Below, piece by piece: positions 33,601 through 46,670 of a stretch of 64,000 bases of DNA. The stretch comes from Latrodectus hesperus (Eukaryota > Arthropoda > Arachnida > Araneae > Theridiidae). Location of the stretch: assembly GCA_037975125.1 (NCBI GenBank), contig JAJQOW010000024.1:1368606-1432605 (forward strand), read 5' to 3'. The position numbers and the translations under genes are program-made. The first letter of the stretch is position 1. Each line of letters starts with the position of its first letter. The notes beneath the pieces are model-generated. The model did not search any database and was not told the DNA's origin. It saw nothing but the letters and a program-made list of their open reading frames with translations.

Positions 33601-36600
33601 TAAATATTTTTTTCATTTATCCCAGTGATATAAACAGATGACAGTTTTAAATGGAGGAAAATAACCACAAATTTTTTTCTTGTCATAAGAAAAATTCCGG
33701 AGCAGAAAGCTACATTGCTTAAATTAATCGTATAACGGTATAAGCAACTTTTCAAGAAATGAAAGTTAGCAAATATGTTTCAAATTAATTACAAACTCAT
33801 TGATTAAAATATCGAAATACACCATAATTTTTTATGATTTTGAATTAGCAAGAGACCGATATACTGATATAAGTTTCATTTCCCTCCCGATTTTAATTTT
33901 ACCCCCAACAAAATTTGGCTGACAAACATATAGATTTTATATTTTGGGTTATTAAAAATGATGTAAAAATTTTGAGAAATAACTTAGTTTTTAGTTTTTT
34001 ATTTTAAATTAGCAATTGTAATACATAGCTATGTTTAAAATTTCCTTTTGTGCAGTTGTTCTCAATTAAACCCCGGTCAAAATTTCGGAGGATAAATAGA
34101 AAAATGATTCGATTTACATACGTATGAACACACATTTTTTACTGTAGTTAATATTTTAGATTTTAATTTCCTATAATGACTTTAAAAATTATCTTGTTTA
34201 TTTGCAGAATAAATAGAAATTAGTTTCATGTGTATTATATATATTATAATTCATCTAAATATTTTTACTGTTCATAATATATGAATTTAATAGACAGTAC
34301 CAAGTTGCATTGTAAAATTATATTAAACTGTCGAAAAGTCATCAGATTAAAAAAAAAATAATGCATGCATAATTACATCTCTATAAACAAGAGCTAAAAG
34401 ATAAAGAAAAAAAAAATGTTTTCCTATTTTAATAATTTGCTTATGGGAATTGAAAAATAATTGAAAATAACTGTGTTCGGGTCCTATAAACGAATCTCAA
34501 TGTTTAAGTTTATATTTTGAATTAAATGCACGTGTTTAAATTAAATGTATACATTACATTATCCTTTTCGTTATTTATTCGAAAAATAAATCCTCTTCAT
34601 GTTTGCAACTTGATAACAAACATGTGCAAGGAAAGAAACTATCCACATTCTTCTTTATCTGGAAATCATCCTACGACATAAAATCAATTGGCATTTAAGT
34701 TAACGCCCTCATTATCTTAGCTTCTATATCATATTCTCACATGAAAATTTTTCATACATATATATTCCTTTACATTTATTTGTAATTTTATAAACGTGTT
34801 TTGAGCAATTAATTTAACGTAACACATTTTAAAAATTACAAAAAATGACTTGTTTTTTTTATTTGTGGTTATTATTTTCCTAATAGTTCCTGCTTTTTGT
34901 GTGATAAATTCATAAATAATTTACTATATAAATTTTCACGCACATATAAACTTACTCAAGTTGCTGAATTCTAATGAAATTTCTTCAAAGCAGATTTGTT
35001 CTCAAATGTCCTTTTGTGATACAATGTGATATTTTATAATTATGTTAATTTCCAAAATATTCTCTATGTTTGGAAATCAGATTTTATTTGAAAGCTAAAC
35101 TAAATAAATTTTTTTATAATTCATTTTCTATTTCTTGACGTTGGGAAATCAGATTTTATTTGAATGCTAAACCAAATAGTATTTTTTTACAAAAAACTGA
35201 ATATTAAATTATGAAATAAAATAAATGCTAGAACTAATAATACCTTTTAATGTAGTATTAAAAAAACAATGTACTCGATATTCATATTCTCTTATGAAAA
35301 CATATATTTCTATTTTCGTTGATGTTTAATACATTTTTGTCATTGATGACAAGCTTATTAAAATTAGCTTTATTTATAAAAACCTGCTTCCTTAAATATT
35401 TTAAGTAAAAATCTTAGCTCAAATGGAACTAAGAAATTAATATAAACAATTAGAAAAATAAATTTTTTTAAGTAAATATATTGATTTAATAGTTCTATTG
35501 TTCTAAGACATTGATTTATAGAGCATTTAAAATGTTTTATTTTATTTGATCTTGGATTTATTTCGATAAAAATTCTATTTTAATTTCTAACTTCCGAAAT
35601 ATGGTGTATCCAAATTTGAAGTCGCTCTTGCAATGTGTTCCAAACAAAACCGATAGATGGCAGCACAACACAGTTTTGCAGTTCTTTCTCTATATTTTAC
35701 TTAAAAAGTATTAATCAGTATCGTTAAGATCAAATTAATGAAATTTTAATTATTTCAGTAATATGAGTCAACTTTTTCACATATTTATTTTTAAAAATCT
35801 AGAAAAATACATAGTCACGTACATTAATAATCAAAATTAATTAATGTATAAATGTATATTATTCTATATTTAATTGATAATTATCCAAAATCACTGATGA
35901 TGAAGCAAGAATACTGTAAATTACTGTAGCTGATTATACGTAGTAACAATACTTCTTGAAGTAAAATATTTTCTGAAGCACATTTTGCAACGAAAATAAC
36001 TTCGTTATTTGCGTTAGTCTAATAAATTAAAACTATTGGTAGGCAAATACAAAAGTATTCACTGGGTCTGAATGATAATGTAAGTTAGTTTCAAAATTTT
36101 TTCCACATTGATGAGTTAATTATATTTATGTCACATAAATTTTAACTTAAATATGCTTCTATATTATATTGTCTCATTTTGTTGTTCTGCTATCATTAAA
36201 CTTTATCGAGTTTGTTCATAAATATTTATCGCTGTTGCAAAGAAAACTTAAAAATAGTCTCTTATTCAACACAGTATAAGATTTTAATAATTGCTATCAA
36301 AAACTTTTCAAAATATAAATATTCTCAAAGCTGGCTTTACAATATTTTGATACTACTTAACAAATGAAAGTCATTGTAATTCATTAGTATGTTCATTTTT
36401 TACTTTTTAGGAGGATATTTTTCATAATAATATTTTTTTTCATAAAATAATAATAATTTTTCACAAAGGAGAAATTTCTGGAAAAGTTACCAAGAATCCA
36501 CCCAAATGGTGTTCAACAAGAAATTGGAAAAGCAGTTTAAATCAGGGTTTCTCAAAGTGGAAGTTTCGAAGCTTTATTATTTAATCAATAACATAATTAT

Positions 36601-36779
36601 TTAATCTAATTGAATTTTATTATTAAAATACAGAAATATATATTCTCCGTGCAGTGATGGAAAGTGTTGAGTGAGCGATTTAATTTTTTTGTGCTCTTGT
36701 AAATAAAAATCCGTATTTTATTCAATTCACATTGGAATCTCCCGTTTCTATGAAAACGTCAAATCATATCAAATAAGTA
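30651..36779. other. Intergenic AT-rich DNA 3' of sDscam
   Basis: No gene supported. A somewhat GC-richer 150 bases near 31,470-31,630 carry a minus-strand frame end (PSRVRTNCSGGTEQF) of unknown meaning. The tandem duplication at 35.1 kb is the only clear structure. Confidence 0.45.
35066..35185. repeat. Diverged tandem duplication, unit about 80 bp
   Basis: GGAAATCAGATTTTATTTGA occurs near 35,070 and again near 35,145, followed in both by AxGCTAAAC(T/C)AAATA. It lies in intergenic AT-rich DNA upstream of the sDscam 3' end. Confidence 0.8.
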
Positions 36780-37051
36780 GTTATTACAGAAGGAATATTT
36801 ATTATAAAAGAAACAAAAACAGAATAAAGTATACGTACACAGACCACATGAACTTAGGTTCAAAATTTATAAATATGTACACTGTAGTTCAAAATTCTTA
36901 TATCAAATGGAAAAAAATCGACGATACTCTAAAAATACACTTGACGGTACAGCATGCACTGAACGACAGAAGTGGAACACTTTGTTGAGAAGGTGCACTT
37001 GGCGATACAATTACACACGAGCTTTCATTCACTAGTGAGCTTTACAAAATA
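36780..37051 (-). other. sDscam: Probable 3'UTR of sDscam
   Basis: After the TAA the minus strand runs about 250 nt of moderately AT-rich sequence with no continuing frame and then meets AATAAA at 36803-36798. The cleavage site is inferred to lie 10-30 nt further on, so the lower boundary is approximate. Confidence 0.55.
36798..36803 (-). terminator. Polyadenylation signal AATAAA of sDscam
   Basis: A canonical hexamer on the minus strand lies about 250 nt downstream of the terminal-exon stop codon. In such AT-rich DNA the hexamer alone is weak evidence; its position behind a spliced terminal exon makes it credible. Confidence 0.5.
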
Positions 37052-37110
37052 TTAGAAAATGCAGTCTGGAATTGTAGATGCCTTTTGTTCGATGTTTACA
37101 GCTCCTTCTT
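37052..37110 (-). CDS. sDscam: sDscam terminal coding exon (alternative C-terminus)
   Basis: A strong acceptor, TTCTTTTGTTGCAG, is followed by a frame that, entered in phase 1, reads EEGAVNIEQKASTIPDCIF and stops at TAA (37054-37052). The phase matches the internal donor at 41580 of the tail exon. A short 3'UTR and AATAAA follow, so this looks like a genuine last exon. If the other donor (after the TAG) is used, this sequence is wholly 3'UTR. No similarity of these 19 residues to a known motif is claimed. Confidence 0.6.
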
Positions 37111-37619
37111 CTGCAACAAAAGAATAGAGTAATTAGAAAGAGTGTAATGAACAATTTCTGTTTGAATGTACGCACACATTTCTAGGTAACAAATGCAATA
37201 ATAATAGACCAATTCGATTTGCTATTGCTCTTATTTTAGCTTCATTATTTCCAAATTTTCATTAAAATTCACTAAAAAATAAAAGGAAAAAAATAGTACT
37301 TTTCTTTTAATCGGAATCCTGTGAGAAAAATCATCTCCTGAAACGAAATTCAGCGTAAAGTTTCGAATGATTATTTTGATTGTCAATATAAAATTCTGTT
37401 TGTGCATGAGAATTTCTTATAATAAAATGGCATTAAAAATAAAATGCATAAATGCCTATAAATTAAGGATTATCCAAAAGCACCAGAAAATCTAACGCAA
37501 AAGGAAAAATGTCACATGTAGAAATATCACAAAGCTTTTATTGCAAATTATAGGAAGGCATCTGATGATGCCGAGCATAGGCAACAATGACGAGAGCATA
37601 ATAGAGTGGTATATAAGGA

Positions 37620-38700
37620 CTTGTGGCAAAGAAGGAAACGATAACTGTATTGTGCTAAGAGCCACGACCACATTCGTATGACACACATAACGGAGGTGGA
37701 TGATGTTTTACGTGGTAGAGTTATCGGCAGTCAGGAATGGGGGCGTACGCAAATAGCTGTAGCCGATAAACTCGGAATCACCCAAAGTGCCATTTCTAGA
37801 CTGTTAGAAGGATTTCAAGATGATGAAAATGTCAATAAACACTACAGTTCTAGTCACCCCCAAGTGACAACGTCGAATGACGACTGGTAATTCGCAGTAA
37901 CCTCAAAAGGAAGCAGATGCAATGGACCTATCGCGTCAGTTTTCGTCAGCCTTGAATACGGCCATTTCAAAGCAAACCGTGTAAGCATTTGAGACAGTAT
38001 AGTCTGCATGGTTGCAGGCCTGTCAAATGTGTTAAGCTCACGGCACTGACTGTCATCAGTGGTTAGCTTGGAGTAGAGATCACGCAATATGGAAACCGTC
38101 ACAGTGGGCTGTATTATGTTTTCCGACGAGTCAAGGTCTATCTTGAAGTCCAATTCATGTCGAACTTTGATATGCAGAACGTTCGGTACCCAGTACAACC
38201 AAGACAACATCATTGAACGCCAACGTAACAGTGCAGGAGTGTGTTTGGAGAGGCATTATACTGAGCTCCAGAACAGATATTCGTGTTCAAATCATAACCA
38301 TATCAATCCCCATTTCTTGGGACATCATTCGGGAATAACATGTCCGTTTATTTAGGAGTGGAATGAGCGCAAATTTGGTGTTTATGTATGACAACACTCG
38401 TCCTCCCCATTTGAACATCGTCAACGACTGCCATCAATCCAAAGATATCACACGTATGAAATGGCCAATATTGTCACCGGATTTGAATCCAATAAAGCAT
38501 GTGTGAGACATGCTTGGCCGTCGAATCTCAGTCTGTCATCCACCTCCAATATCTGTACCAGACTTTCGGAGTACTGCTTGCTGAGTGGGGATCTCTGCCA
38601 CAAGAGAGGCTACATAATTAATCCGCAACTTGCCTTGGCATTGTATGGATTGTAATCTCCCGTATCGGAGATATACGATGTATTAATCATCATACCAACA
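37620..38700 (+). pseudogene. Decayed Tc1-type transposase within the last sDscam intron
   Basis: The plus strand shows VLRGRVIGSQEW followed by DKLGITQSAISRLLEGFQDD, the Tc1 helix-turn-helix, then TSNDDW and, after a degraded stretch, MFSDESRSILKSNS for the first Asp. Further on are DNTRP, then RMKWPILSPDLNPIKHV, where the catalytic Glu has become Lys and a stop follows. Several frameshifts and stops break the frame. It lies antisense to sDscam, between its terminal exon and its tail exon. I could not define inverted repeats or a TA duplication, so this is older than the copy at 22.7 kb and from a different Tc1 lineage. Confidence 0.82.
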
Positions 38701-41496
38701 ATGTATTGTTCAGTTGCTATAAATGTGGTGTAAGTGTTCCTGGGAGCTATAATCATGGTTTGTATGCCTCGTATCATACACGACTATCTCTTTTGTTCTT
38801 TCTCATTGGATTAATACATGGGCTTTATGAATAAATCAAGTTTATTTGTTTCTACACCTTTAATTGCCGATATTATCCTTAATGAATGGATATGCGTGCA
38901 TATTTGCATTTCAGGCACAGACATGGAATTTTTAACTTTCGTCATTCAGAATGTCGTTTCAGGTTAGAGATTATAAAATTTGAAATTCCATATTTAATGT
39001 ACTAACCATAATTTGGAAATAACATTATAGCTTGATTTGAAAAATATTGAAAAAAGCAAGTAATTTATTGTAAAAATAATAAGCAATATGCTGAATTAAA
39101 ATTTAAATAGTGATATCATTGAATATTACAAAATTTTATCATTTATTTAATATGATAAAGTATTCAGTGTACCAGAGAACATAAAATTCTGCTTAATTGA
39201 GCATTCTGATACACACGTTTCATAATATTAATTTATTTAGTATCGTGAAATTATGAAAAATCATATTGCATTCAGTTATCAAAAATTGTAATCCGCCATT
39301 TATTCAGTTTAATTTCAGTTATCAGTTCTTATAGCTTAAAAATGCTTTAAATCATGAAAAAATCAATATATTAAAAAGATCCAGTTATTTGATGTATTGT
39401 GAATTTTATAAAAAATAGAGATAAAAGTTGTAACTGAGTTGTAGAGATTTGGGAAAGAAAATAAACAGAACTTATATAAAATTTTCAGCATTTATACTTT
39501 CTTATATCTCTTTTTTCGTTATTGAATAACATTTTTAAACAATTACAGGATTTAATTAGAACAATGTAATAAGGAATGAAATAAGTAAAATGAAACAACT
39601 TTTTATGCAACTATAATATTTCATTTGTAGCTAAATTTTAAATAATATTTTATTTGTATTTATATCAATTTTAGTAAAATTATTGGATACTTCAATATAT
39701 CAATAAGAGAACCTTCAACATTTTCATGAAAACATATGCTCAAAATTAGTAAGACACAATAAATATCCTAAATAAGAACCTGAGTCAGAAAGTGAAAAAC
39801 ATGATTTAGTCTAATTTATAAATTTTTCAGAATATAAAATTCCTTAAGTTTTCAAAAATTTACAGCTTTCAACAAAATTTTAAAAGATAAATCGTAAAGC
39901 ATACATGCATTTTTTGTACTTTTATTTCACCATAGTAGAAATTTAAAATTTTTGGAATAAATAATGAAAATGATAAGTATATTTCATACGTAATTTGTGC
40001 GTATTTCTCATGAATGCGAATTTTCAAGCAAAATTTTACATGAAGTATTTTTAACTGAAATTATAAAGGATGTCGAATTATAACAGTTTTAAATTAAAAA
40101 TAAATAAAAAATGTTCATTTTTAAATTAAAAATTTTTAAGAAATTCTTTAAAGTTGGTGGCGCCATCTGTATTGCTATATCTAATCAAAACTTTAATTAC
40201 TTAATCAGAATTCAATGTGAAAAATTGACATCAAATAAAGTAAAATGACTTTATTCTTTAAATGTATTAAATAATTCTTGGACATTTAATTAAATTTACC
40301 TTTGAAAATTTATCGTATTATTTTACCTGATTTTACATTTTTTCCTTCTTTTTTTGATGTAAATCTAAAATTCGATTACAAAACTTTTTTTTTTATTAGT
40401 AATAGTATGTAATCATTTTATGTCTAATTTTGGTATGTAATCAATTTTAAATCTCAGATAAAAAATTTTTGAAATTAAGACATTCTTCTATCTGCTTAAA
40501 ATATAACCATGTTCTTTTCTGCATTAGTTAAATGCATTGATTTTGTTCTCTTTAAGTTATAAATTAATGTACTAGAAAATAAACACCAAAAAATTTTTAA
40601 TTAACATGAAAATGAGAAGAAAAAAAAAACTTATACTGTCTGTTTTTATGCATCGGTTTATCAGAGTTTTTTGTTTTCATATATTTTCATATTAATATCC
40701 ATCTTCAATCATAGTTTCATATTTATCCAATCCAATTTCAAACTTTAAGGAAATGACATTAAATTTTAAGGGAGGATAAATATACTTTATTAATGTTAAA
40801 ATCATTGTTTATTAAATGTGCTTGCAATAATAGAATTTCAATATTGCTATTTCTCATAGTGGTCCAAATTTGATTTTCGAAACATTATCAAAATACATGT
40901 AAAAAAAAATCTAACACACGACAAGTTATAATTTCTTGATTCAATGAAGAGGAACTAAGATCAAGAAACGTTTGCCCGATGTTCCTGCAAAATTTACTCA
41001 TTTCTTGTTAAGTAATACGACGCACATTCTCTTTCAGTTGGACCTGGCTTCTGTGGCTTTCAGTGGTGAAACATGCGGCATATTACAAAATATTGTAATT
41101 ATAAATAAGTCATTTACGTATTAAAAATCAAAATTGTCAAGCATTTTAATTATTTCAATAGCAAATATAACAATGGTATCTAAATGATATAGTTTAGTAT
41201 TATTAGACAGTATTATTAAGAGAGACTTGATTAATTCTTTAGTCTGATTGTGAGGAGTAGATTAGAAAAATACTACAAAAAAAAGTAGTACAAAAAAGAT
41301 TGATATAAATCTCATAATATTTTTAGTTTAACTTTCCACTATTTTCATAGTGCTGTAACTATATATAAGCTACTAATTCATACAAAGTTCAGAATTTATC
41401 TTGATATTATTCACACTTTTACATTAAAGGAAACAAAAACAACATTCAAGCGGAATAATAAGACAGCATAGCTTAGTATTATTAAAACAGATTTAC
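38701..41496 (-). other. sDscam last intron, upstream part
   Basis: AT-rich intron between the tail exon and the Tc1 relic. No further exon in phase 1 with acceptor and donor was recognised. A mixed-composition stretch near 40,920-41,060 has no usable frame. Confidence 0.45.
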
Positions 41497-41666
41497 CTAT
41501 TGCTTAGGCCTAGGTGTGACGGGAAGATCCCATGGTATATCATAGGCATCGTCTGGCCCAGGTGCCCCGGCTGTCATACCTGATCCAGAGGCAGGCTGCT
41601 GTGGAGGGAAAAAGGCAGGCTTGTGGGGCAGAGTGTAGTACGCTTCAGCATACAAGGACACCCGAG
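41497..41666 (-). CDS. sDscam: sDscam exon: cytoplasmic tail, long form ending in TAG, with an internal alternative donor
   Basis: The acceptor TTTCCAG and a phase-1 Ala codon open ARVSLYAEAYYTLPHKPAFF and PPQQPASGSG. The frame continues through MTAGAPGPDDAYDIPWDLPV and TPRPKQ to a TAG stop at 41499-41497, which abuts a donor-like GTAAAT. An internal donor, TCAG|GTATGA, after 41580 would shorten the exon to 87 nt, phase 1 to phase 1, and join in frame to the exon starting at 37110. The tail has no recognised enzymatic domain. Visible short motifs are tyrosines in YYTLP and YDIP, PPQQP and TPRPK. Which donor is used cannot be told from sequence alone. Confidence 0.78.
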
Positions 41667-43441
41667 CTGGAAAGGAAAATATGTTTCTAAGACTGACTTA
41701 TTTCTTTTGATACTATCTCATGATTAAATACATTTACATGGGTACATAGGCAAAGTCACCCATATAATATATGGATACTTAGATAAATTCTGTTAGATTT
41801 ACTAGTTGTAATCCAAAAATTTCTCCTGGAATTAATATTTTTTATGAACATTCTAAGAGGTGAAACTTTTTTGTTTACCCTTATTTCTCTCTCTCTCTCT
41901 CTCACACACACATACACTGATAAACTGAATTTATAATTTTTTTCTAACCAATATTTTTAAAATGTCAATTGTCTTAGAATATTCATTACTACTCCAGTGT
42001 TAAAATCAAAAACTAAATTCGGCATCAGTTATAAAAATAAACTAATTTAATATTGATCAATAATATAACAAGACAATATTACACATTTAGCTAATGTTAC
42101 AGAACTAAAATTACTAGGTTAGAAGTTTGAAACCACAAGACAAAATTTAAATAAACTAGACTATAAGTTTGCCGTTATTTGAAGCATTTGTCCTTGATAT
42201 CATAACCATAATTAAAGATGCACATTTTAAAATGCAACGTGAACAACAAATATGAGACATGTATACAATGTGACATACAATACATATCATGACATATAAT
42301 AAACGCCAATTTATAAAAATACTATGCAGGTAAACAGAAGGAATAAATAGCATGGAATATAGAAAAGACTTTAAATAAGACTATTTTGAATCTTAATCCT
42401 TGAAATAGGAATCAACAGCAACATGACTAAAGTTCCTTATAATGATCACTTTGAGTAACAAAATGAAAATAAAATATGTAAACAAATCTCTAGTAGGCAT
42501 CTCAAAATTGAGTTTTTACATCTAAAGTCTTCAGTTCAGTCATTCAAATATTATTCAAGAAAAATAAAAACTTTAGGACCTTCTTTGAAATTTCCAGCAC
42601 TTTCATATAATTTTATAAAGCTAAATCATATTGAAGAAAATGATACTAATTTTTCCTTTTGTTTTGCCTATAAAAATTACATGAAAACAATATATATGCA
42701 TTCACATTGCTTTGAGTATATACAACTTTACAAGTATAATTATATGCTTTTGTAAATGATATAAAAATTATAAAAAGAATCTCTTTCAAATCAATGGATT
42801 TGAAAGGTCCTTTTTTAAATCGTTTCTTTGAAATTTTAAAGAACCTTATATTAATGCTTTTGATTTGTTGATCATATTCACATGCCTAATAATATAATTC
42901 AATGTTTAGAAATCTATTAAAATGTTTATCCTATAGAAAATTATAGAAAAATTTAAAACATTGAGCCTTTAAGAAAATCGATAAGACTAGACCAAAAACC
43001 TTTGTTGTTCTGCCAAGACTTAATGATATCAACCACAGTAAGCCCCTAAACATCATCAATAATTTAATTGTTTTGCATTAAAATTCAAATACCATTTAAA
43101 TAATGAATTAATATAGCATTTATGATAATTAATTATTTAAGTGTTCTTTTATATAGTGTTTATTTTTGAATGAACTCATATAAGAACAAATTTTAAATAC
43201 AATTAATTATGTTAGTTTCTTTCAAATTATTCTCATTAAATTTCCCTATTGAAATTAGTGAAAAATTTTATTAATTATTTTATGTTCCTAATAATTCATT
43301 AAACAACAAAACAAAGAAAAGTGTGTCGTTTCTGAATATGCATAGTATTAGATTGGAATATGCCATTTTCAGAATATAATATTAATATTTTTTAATTTAT
43401 TTAGAACACATAAAATTTTATGTGGTGAAATAATATAATAC
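41667..43441 (-). other. sDscam intron (membrane exon to tail exon)
   Basis: AT-rich, with only the CT/CA repeat at 41.9 kb. Nothing else recognised. Confidence 0.6.
41886..41918. repeat. Short (CT)n-(CA)n microsatellite
   Basis: Nine CT units followed by CA units in the intron between the membrane exon and the tail exon. On the sDscam strand it reads TG then GA. Confidence 0.9.
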
Positions 43442-43609
43442 CTGCTTCTCTTTCATCTCTAAATTGAGCTTTCTTCACCCAAACCCAGGCAACTACAATT
43501 ACTATAACTATTATGACGATAGATGCCGCCACCGGTACAATGAAGTGTAATTTTAAGAAATTAGGAGTGTCAAAAGGATGACTGACAATAGATGGCGCCA
43601 GTGCTTTTC
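43442..43609 (-). CDS. sDscam: sDscam exon: juxtamembrane linker and transmembrane helix
   Basis: The acceptor is TTTTTTCAG and the donor AGCAG|GTATTA; the exon is 168 nt, phase 1 at both ends. It reads GKALAPSIVSHPFDTPNFLK, then a 23-residue hydrophobic run beginning FIVPVAASIV at about 43544 and ending VAWVWV at about 43476, then KKAQFRDEREAG. The basic KK directly after the helix fits a stop-transfer signal with the tail in the cytoplasm. Its place right after the third FN3 domain establishes a single-pass membrane protein with a three-FN3 stalk. Confidence 0.88.
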
Positions 43610-46487
43610 CTGAAAAAAAAAATCAACAAGGTCAGGTCAATGGATCATGTCATTAAGGAAACACCCGTACATAATGGGGGGTGTCTTTTTTGGCATGACA
43701 TCGTCTTTATTGGCAAAATATTTTATATTTTTAATAATTTTATTTCTGTGATAAAAATAATAATTATTATTTATAAAACACATGCAAAAACATCTCTAAT
43801 GGATCATACCCTTAAAAAATGTTTTCTTGATATTATATGTGAGGTGTTATTTCTTTTCTGTGCAAAATGTTTCTTGCTCAAAAACTATGGGTTTCGAAAA
43901 TATGTTCGTTGTTCCAAATTAATATAAAGTGATCATAATTTTTAAGCTAAACCTGTTTCATCGAATCTAATTTTAGTATATGATTCGAATGTTTTCATTA
44001 TATGCTTCAAATTTTTCAAAGAAAATGTAAATTAAACAAAAATATTAAATAACATATGTATTTCAAGATTTTTACAAGGGATAGAAACTACTTTAATGTA
44101 CTTTTTACTTATAGAATCAATAAAAAATTTTCATGATGGTTCATAAAGATATTTAATGTTTATCAGGTTTCGATATTTGTATTGATTATTTGAAATATGT
44201 TTGATATTTAAAAGTTACGAATTGCTTATACAAGATCTATACTGATTTACAATATTACAATTTTTAAAAATGTATTGAAATAAGAGTAGAAGCAATAATA
44301 TGCGATTAAAGACATTTGGGCACAATTTATTTTTGCTAAAATATCAAAGCATAAAATTAAATTCTTTATCTTAATTACAATAAAAAATTTTTAAAATGGA
44401 AAACCAAAAATGGATAACATTAAATCGGCACTCAAAACAATCGCATTCAATTTTGTAATAAATAAGTGCCACAGTGTTTGTAATAAATAATTCAACACTT
44501 ATTTAAAGTGAGATAAATGTCTTTTAAAATTTACAACTATGTATTTAGTTTTCTATGGTTGTCATAAAATCATGTTATTTGGAGCCATGTTTTTTACTAT
44601 CGGAGCCACTTTTTTTTTTAATACAAGTACCATGTATATATTCAATATATATAACAAGCAAAGACTGTTCGATAATTTTGAATATAACAGGTTAACATTA
44701 TAAATAATTATCATCTACAACTAACATCTTGTTTAATGTAATAAATGAACATATATAGTAAAAATATTGAAATTATTTGAGAAAATAAAATTATAAAATA
44801 ATTATAAACACCATTTATTTCCATACTTGCACACACATCTCGAGTAATAAAAAAGAGTATCCTTTGGCGGTCTATTTTCTTTTTTTCAGTTTATTGGAAT
44901 AGAAAAGAAGCAACCCTTTTATTTTCTTAATAATATCGCGTTTCATCTTAAGTAGCAATTTCTTGAATACGTCATCATCTCATTCTTTTAAGTCATTTTT
45001 TGAGAGGCAAGATAAGGTCTGAATTTCTTATCGCATGGACGATTCAAATATTATTTTATTTTCCACCTTAAATCTCCATACATATATAAAACTGGAATAT
45101 GAATTATATATATATTCATAACAATATAATTAATAATAAATTAAATATTATTAATAATCTTATATTCTCATATATTAGTATGAGAATATAAAATTATTTC
45201 TGTAAAATTAAAAAAATTTAAATAGTCATTTTATAATGAGTTCAATGTATATTTCAAATATCATTTCATAAAAAAACCTACTATAATATATATTGCAGAT
45301 TAAAATTTTGTCAAAAGTTAATTGAAACAAAATATTCAAGAATCAAGCAAATATCAGAATTCACGTTGAAGAAAAATATATTCAATATTATTATATACAT
45401 TGCAAGAGATAAAATAATTTATATGATCACGTTGATTCATTCAACATATGCATGTTAATTTACTAATAAGGTTCACTTTCCTATCAAAGATGTTCGATGT
45501 ATGTTTAATGAATAGTGCCAGCTATTTATATTGGTTGGTTTTGTTGTGGCATGTTAAATAAGTAACGACAAAATGAATAAGTATGATATTAAATAAGTAA
45601 TGTGTCATTGAATCAAAATCATCTTCAGAGGCAAATATGAATCTGCAATGCATGCATTTTGATAGGGATTTGATACTAAACTTTATAAAGAATTATTTGT
45701 TCCACAGTTAAAAGGAATATAATTGTTAGTACTAGAACTACCTACAATTAACGGGCTTGGACTAATTAGAACTATAATATTAGTGTTAGAACTTAAACGA
45801 GAACCACCGAATAGTCATTTATAGTTGTTTCTCCCGAACTTTTATATTTGAAGAATCTAAAAGCTAAGGAGAAATATCAATAACATATATGCATAATATG
45901 TAATAAGGCATTTGTCGTACTAACTGGTTAAAGGTTTAAGACTAGCTACCTGAGAGATCATAGGAATAAGAATATTTCACATGCATAGACAAACTCAGAA
46001 AGACAATTTCTGATTAGATATAAGGATATAAAATAAAATATCTAGCTTCAGTAACACAAGATACGGGTATCACAGAATAAGGAATTCAATTAGGCTCAAG
46101 ATAATATCTTCAGTAATCCCCCAAGTAATGATTTTTATTATTATAGATATCCATTGTAAAGACATGATAGTAACAGCCGAATTTAATTAGGGCGAATTAT
46201 TTTTTTCAATGGCGAAGATTATAAATGACGTGAGATGACATAAATTTTCAATTATTATTGAAATAATCAATCATTATACTTATTCATTAAGAATAACTTA
46301 TTGGCCATGAGTTATAATCTATATTGATTTTATATAGGATGATGTGACGGTGTTTAGATTTATTATTGTTAAATTTATTTTGTATCCTGATAAATTACAA
46401 GTGCTCTTTCTGCTTACAAAATGAATAATTTTAGTCAGTGAAAACATCATTAGTGGGATGAGAGTAAAATAGGCGAACAAAACTTAC
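43610..46487 (-). other. sDscam intron (FN3-3 to membrane exon)
   Basis: AT-rich and without recognised repeats or exons. The 111-codon plus-strand frame at 43592-43927 partly overlaps the membrane exon in antisense and is not supported as a gene. Confidence 0.6.
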
Positions 46488-46670
46488 CTTCGGTGAGGAG
46501 TGTGAGTGTGTCCGAAGGGTCCGAGACTCCAGACTCACTGTAGGCAGTAAGGTAGACCTGGTATTTGGTACCGCTCTCCAGAGAGGTGAGCTTGAATTTC
46601 TTGTCCTTAGAAGGGACATGGACACTGTGCCAGTTACCCTCGGCGCCTGGCCGATAGTACACCATGTAGT
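46488..46670 (-). CDS. sDscam: sDscam exon: FN3-3, C-terminal half
   Basis: The acceptor CTACTTTCAG leads to YMVYYRPGAEGNWHSVHVPS, then KFKLTSLESGTKYQVYLTAY and SESGVSDPSDTLTLLTEG. The LTSLESGTKYQVYLTAYSESG stretch holds the FN3 tyrosine-corner residues. The donor is the consensus GAAG|GTAAGT. The exon is 183 nt, phase 1 to phase 1. This is the third and last FN3 domain: the next exon downstream carries the membrane helix, with only a short linker between. Confidence 0.91.

Noticed and set aside
43592..43927. 111-codon plus-strand frame overlapping the membrane exon
   Set aside because: Antisense overlap with a well-supported exon and AT-biased composition.
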